Source of the DNA: Ophiodon elongatus
Lineage: Eukaryota; Chordata; Actinopteri; Perciformes; Hexagrammidae
Length of the DNA stretch: 64,000 nucleotides
Direction of reading: 5' to 3'
Assembly (NCBI GenBank): GCA_016806645.1
Contig: JACSYO010001857.1
Location: 2,683,501 to 2,747,500, forward strand
A model generated the notes under the pieces. The model was given only the letters and a program-made list of their open reading frames with translations. It was not told the origin of the DNA and did not search any database. This document shows, one piece after another, positions 62,206-64,000 of this stretch. Every line of letters starts with the position of its first letter. The stretch's first letter is position 1. The position numbers were made by a program, and so were the translations under genes.

Positions 62206-62527
62206 GGTTGGAAAAAAAAGATATAAACTCTGCTCAAACTCCAGATAGGACAAACTACTATGCAGCGTAACGGATTCAAGGCAAAACAAAAAAAAAAGAA
62301 AAAGATGTGCGGAGGCGTGAGGCTTCTCGTTGGTGGAAACGGAAACAATGACAGCGCGGAAACGCAGCGCGAGTTCCCAAAAGGTGCAACATCTGCTTTC
62401 TCCAGATGTGAAATGCAATGCCCCCCCCCCGACCCCCCTCTCTCCGCCCCCCAGCTGCATACAACACGATCCTGGGCCACTCATTGGAAACATTCAACTC
62501 ATGGTGTCACAAGGCAAAGGAACAATG
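62206..62527 (-). promoter_or_regulatory. cmtm3: cmtm3 promoter and 5' UTR region
   Basis: About 320 bases separate the cmtm3 ATG from the candidate cklf poly(A) signal. CpGs are enriched from about 62080 to 62360. On the sense (minus) strand a G-rich stretch (62418-62452) has runs of 6, 6 and 9 G and could form a quadruplex. No TATA box is clear. The promoter must fit in this short gap or overlap the upstream gene's 3' UTR. Confidence 0.5.
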
Positions 62528-62533
62528 TTTATT
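62528..62533 (-). terminator. Candidate cklf poly(A) signal
   Basis: AATAAA on the minus strand, 231 bases past the cklf-like stop codon and about 320 bases before the cmtm3 start codon. Confidence 0.45.
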
Positions 62534-62763
62534 GATATGTGTTGTTTCCATAAAATGTGTGTCAATTCAAAAAATGATCTAAAAACATCTTTCAGAAACA
62601 AGTTGCATTATCAATTCGAATATTACTACAAATGGATTCATAATATGCTGAATACTGGGACAAACTTTGAATCATGAAAGTAAGAGGGAAAGAGATGAGA
62701 TGAAGCTTTGAACTCGTTAATGCTCACATAGCATCCTGTATTACTTTACTGTAACTGATTCAT

Positions 62764-62936
62764 TCATTGGTTGTCTTGACTCTGGACTTCGCTTCTCAGC
62801 TTGTTGAATGTGATGTTCTTGAAAAGATTGACGCAGTCCGCACACAGCAGCCCAGCTGACATCAAACCAAATGTCTGCAAATAAAGAACAGATTTCAAAA
62901 TAAATGCATTCAACACGTTGACATGTAGTATGTACA

Positions 62937-62967
<31 letters not shown>

Positions 62968-64000
62968 AAAGCTGAATCTTCAAACTTGATATTGTTTGGT
63001 TACAACACATGTATACATGTAAAAAATCAAAGCTTGGATATATATTTTATTGACAGCTTTTAGGGGAAAACTACAATCCAGATATCAAAACTGGGCCACA
63101 CGACTGAGATTGCAAATATAGATTAAAGAAATATGTCTCACCCCTCCAACCAGTGTGCCTGTGACAGTCTCTGAAGTCAACGCCAGCAGGCTCAAGACAA
63201 CAAAGTAGGCCGCTGCAAACGCTGAATTAAAAACATCCTAAAGAGAAGAACAGAACAAATACTTAAAAAATGCAACATGTACAACAGGCTGAAAGTGTAT
63301 GTGCTGTGACACATCACCCACAACGAGAGGCCAAAAGAAGAAGGTCAGTCTTTTGTTGAGTTTGAACACGTAAAGCAACAGCAGGAGTGAAGTGATCACA
63401 AACTCCAACACCGTGGCTGTGATGTACTCTGGTCTAGATGCTGCAGCGAAACACACAAACGCCACGAGCAGAGTCACCTGCAGCCCAAAAAAAGAGACAC
63501 AGAAAGACTTTCTTTTTACTGCCACGATAAACAAATGTAATTCTAAAACCGTATACATTTAAATATGAACAAATCATTGAACGGTGAGACCATGAGTTGA
63601 GATGTGTCACTAAACGTCGAGCAGAGATCAACACATCAGTTATTTTGATTCACTCGTTGCCTTCCTTCATACGAAACAGGAACCGAATCTCGTCTTGTTG
63701 CCAAATCACATTTTTTAAACCACTCTTTCTTTCAGCCTCTTAAAAGTCTCGGTGTGTTAACGACGGTCCCTGCTGTCAACAAACTAGTTCTAATAACACC
63801 GTTGACTAACGTTTAAAGCTAATTTGTGATGCTACTTTGTTATTGCCTCATGTACTGTATCTGTTCCCCTTTCTCTTGTGCACAGGACGCATCTTAGCTC
63901 TTTCAGTACTTCTGTCGGAAACTAAAAAAATGTCAAACTTTTGGAGATGTGCGAAGTGTCTCACCATCTCTGCTACTTTCAGGATCCCCCTCCTGGATTT
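62764..64000 (-). CDS. cklf: Chemokine-like factor (CKLF/CMTM family), 5' end beyond the window
   Basis: Coding exons, 5' to 3' on the minus strand: 64000-63965 (partial), 63477-63322, 63237-63142, 62874-62764; 132 residues are visible. All visible junctions are phase 0. Exon sizes of 156 and 96 bases equal those of cmtm3 exons 2 and 3. The protein is a four-helix MARVEL membrane protein. FFFWPLVDVFNSAF and LSLLALTSETVTGTLVGG line up with LFWPLLDIINS and VSVLALIPETTTLTVGG of human CKLF, and the position next to cmtm3 also fits CKLF. KVAEMVTLLVAFVCF also resembles CMTM7, and CMTM1/2 cannot be excluded, so the family is firm and the symbol less so. For the 156-base exon the donor GTGGGT is used because it alone keeps frame; two other GT choices lie within 7 bases. 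Confidence 0.72.
62937..62967. repeat. (GT)n-(GA)n microsatellite
   Basis: About 10 GT units followed by about five GA units, within the last intron of the cklf-like gene. Confidence 0.93.

Overview
The window is vertebrate nuclear DNA, almost certainly from a teleost and probably a percomorph. Genes are split by GT-AG introns, start in CpG-rich promoters, and lie in AT-rich DNA full of long (CA)n/(GT)n and (GA)n tracts. Several interspersed repeats look like familiar teleost families: a Tc1-type palindromic MITE, tRNA-derived SINE pieces, a decayed LINE reverse transcriptase, and two copies of a GCTAAGCTAAC-containing repeat. Nothing suggests a prokaryote, plasmid or virus.

Layout. 1-13.6 kb is gene-free, repeat-rich DNA. 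14.2-16.2 kb (minus strand) holds the single coding exon of basp1, a myristoylated neuronal growth-cone protein, here expanded to 662 residues by an in-frame 22-residue tandem repeat. 16.2-22.3 kb is non-coding upstream DNA with a perfect POU-octamer palindrome. 22.6-34.2 kb (plus strand) is a complete 13-exon dync1li2 gene (dynein light intermediate chain 2, 498 residues), followed by a likely 3.4 kb 3' UTR. 39.6-52.1 kb (plus strand) is a complete 4-exon cmtm4 gene. 56.3-62.2 kb (minus strand) is a complete 5-exon cmtm3 gene. 62.8-64.0 kb (minus strand) holds the last four coding exons of a chemokine-like-factor gene (cklf-like), cut by the window end.

From dync1li2 to cklf, order and relative orientation match the human 16q22 cluster as I recall it (CKLF-CMTM1-CMTM2-CMTM3-CMTM4-DYNC1LI2). 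The sister cluster on human 3p22 pairs DYNC1LI1 with CMTM6/7/8. This supports the orthology calls and suggests an ancient linkage copied by genome duplication. The three CMTM-family genes share phase-0 exon boundaries at the same places in the four-helix MARVEL domain.

Gene models were assembled by hand from splice sites and remembered human protein sequences. Untranslated regions, poly(A) sites and promoters are inferences. I found no previously undescribed genetic system. The more unusual signals are the GC-AG first intron of dync1li2, the coding VNTR of basp1, an ordered 20-bp intronic minisatellite, a canonical G-quadruplex run in the dync1li2 3' UTR, the crowded cklf/cmtm3 junction, the close convergent ends of cmtm4 and cmtm3, and the POU palindrome upstream of basp1.
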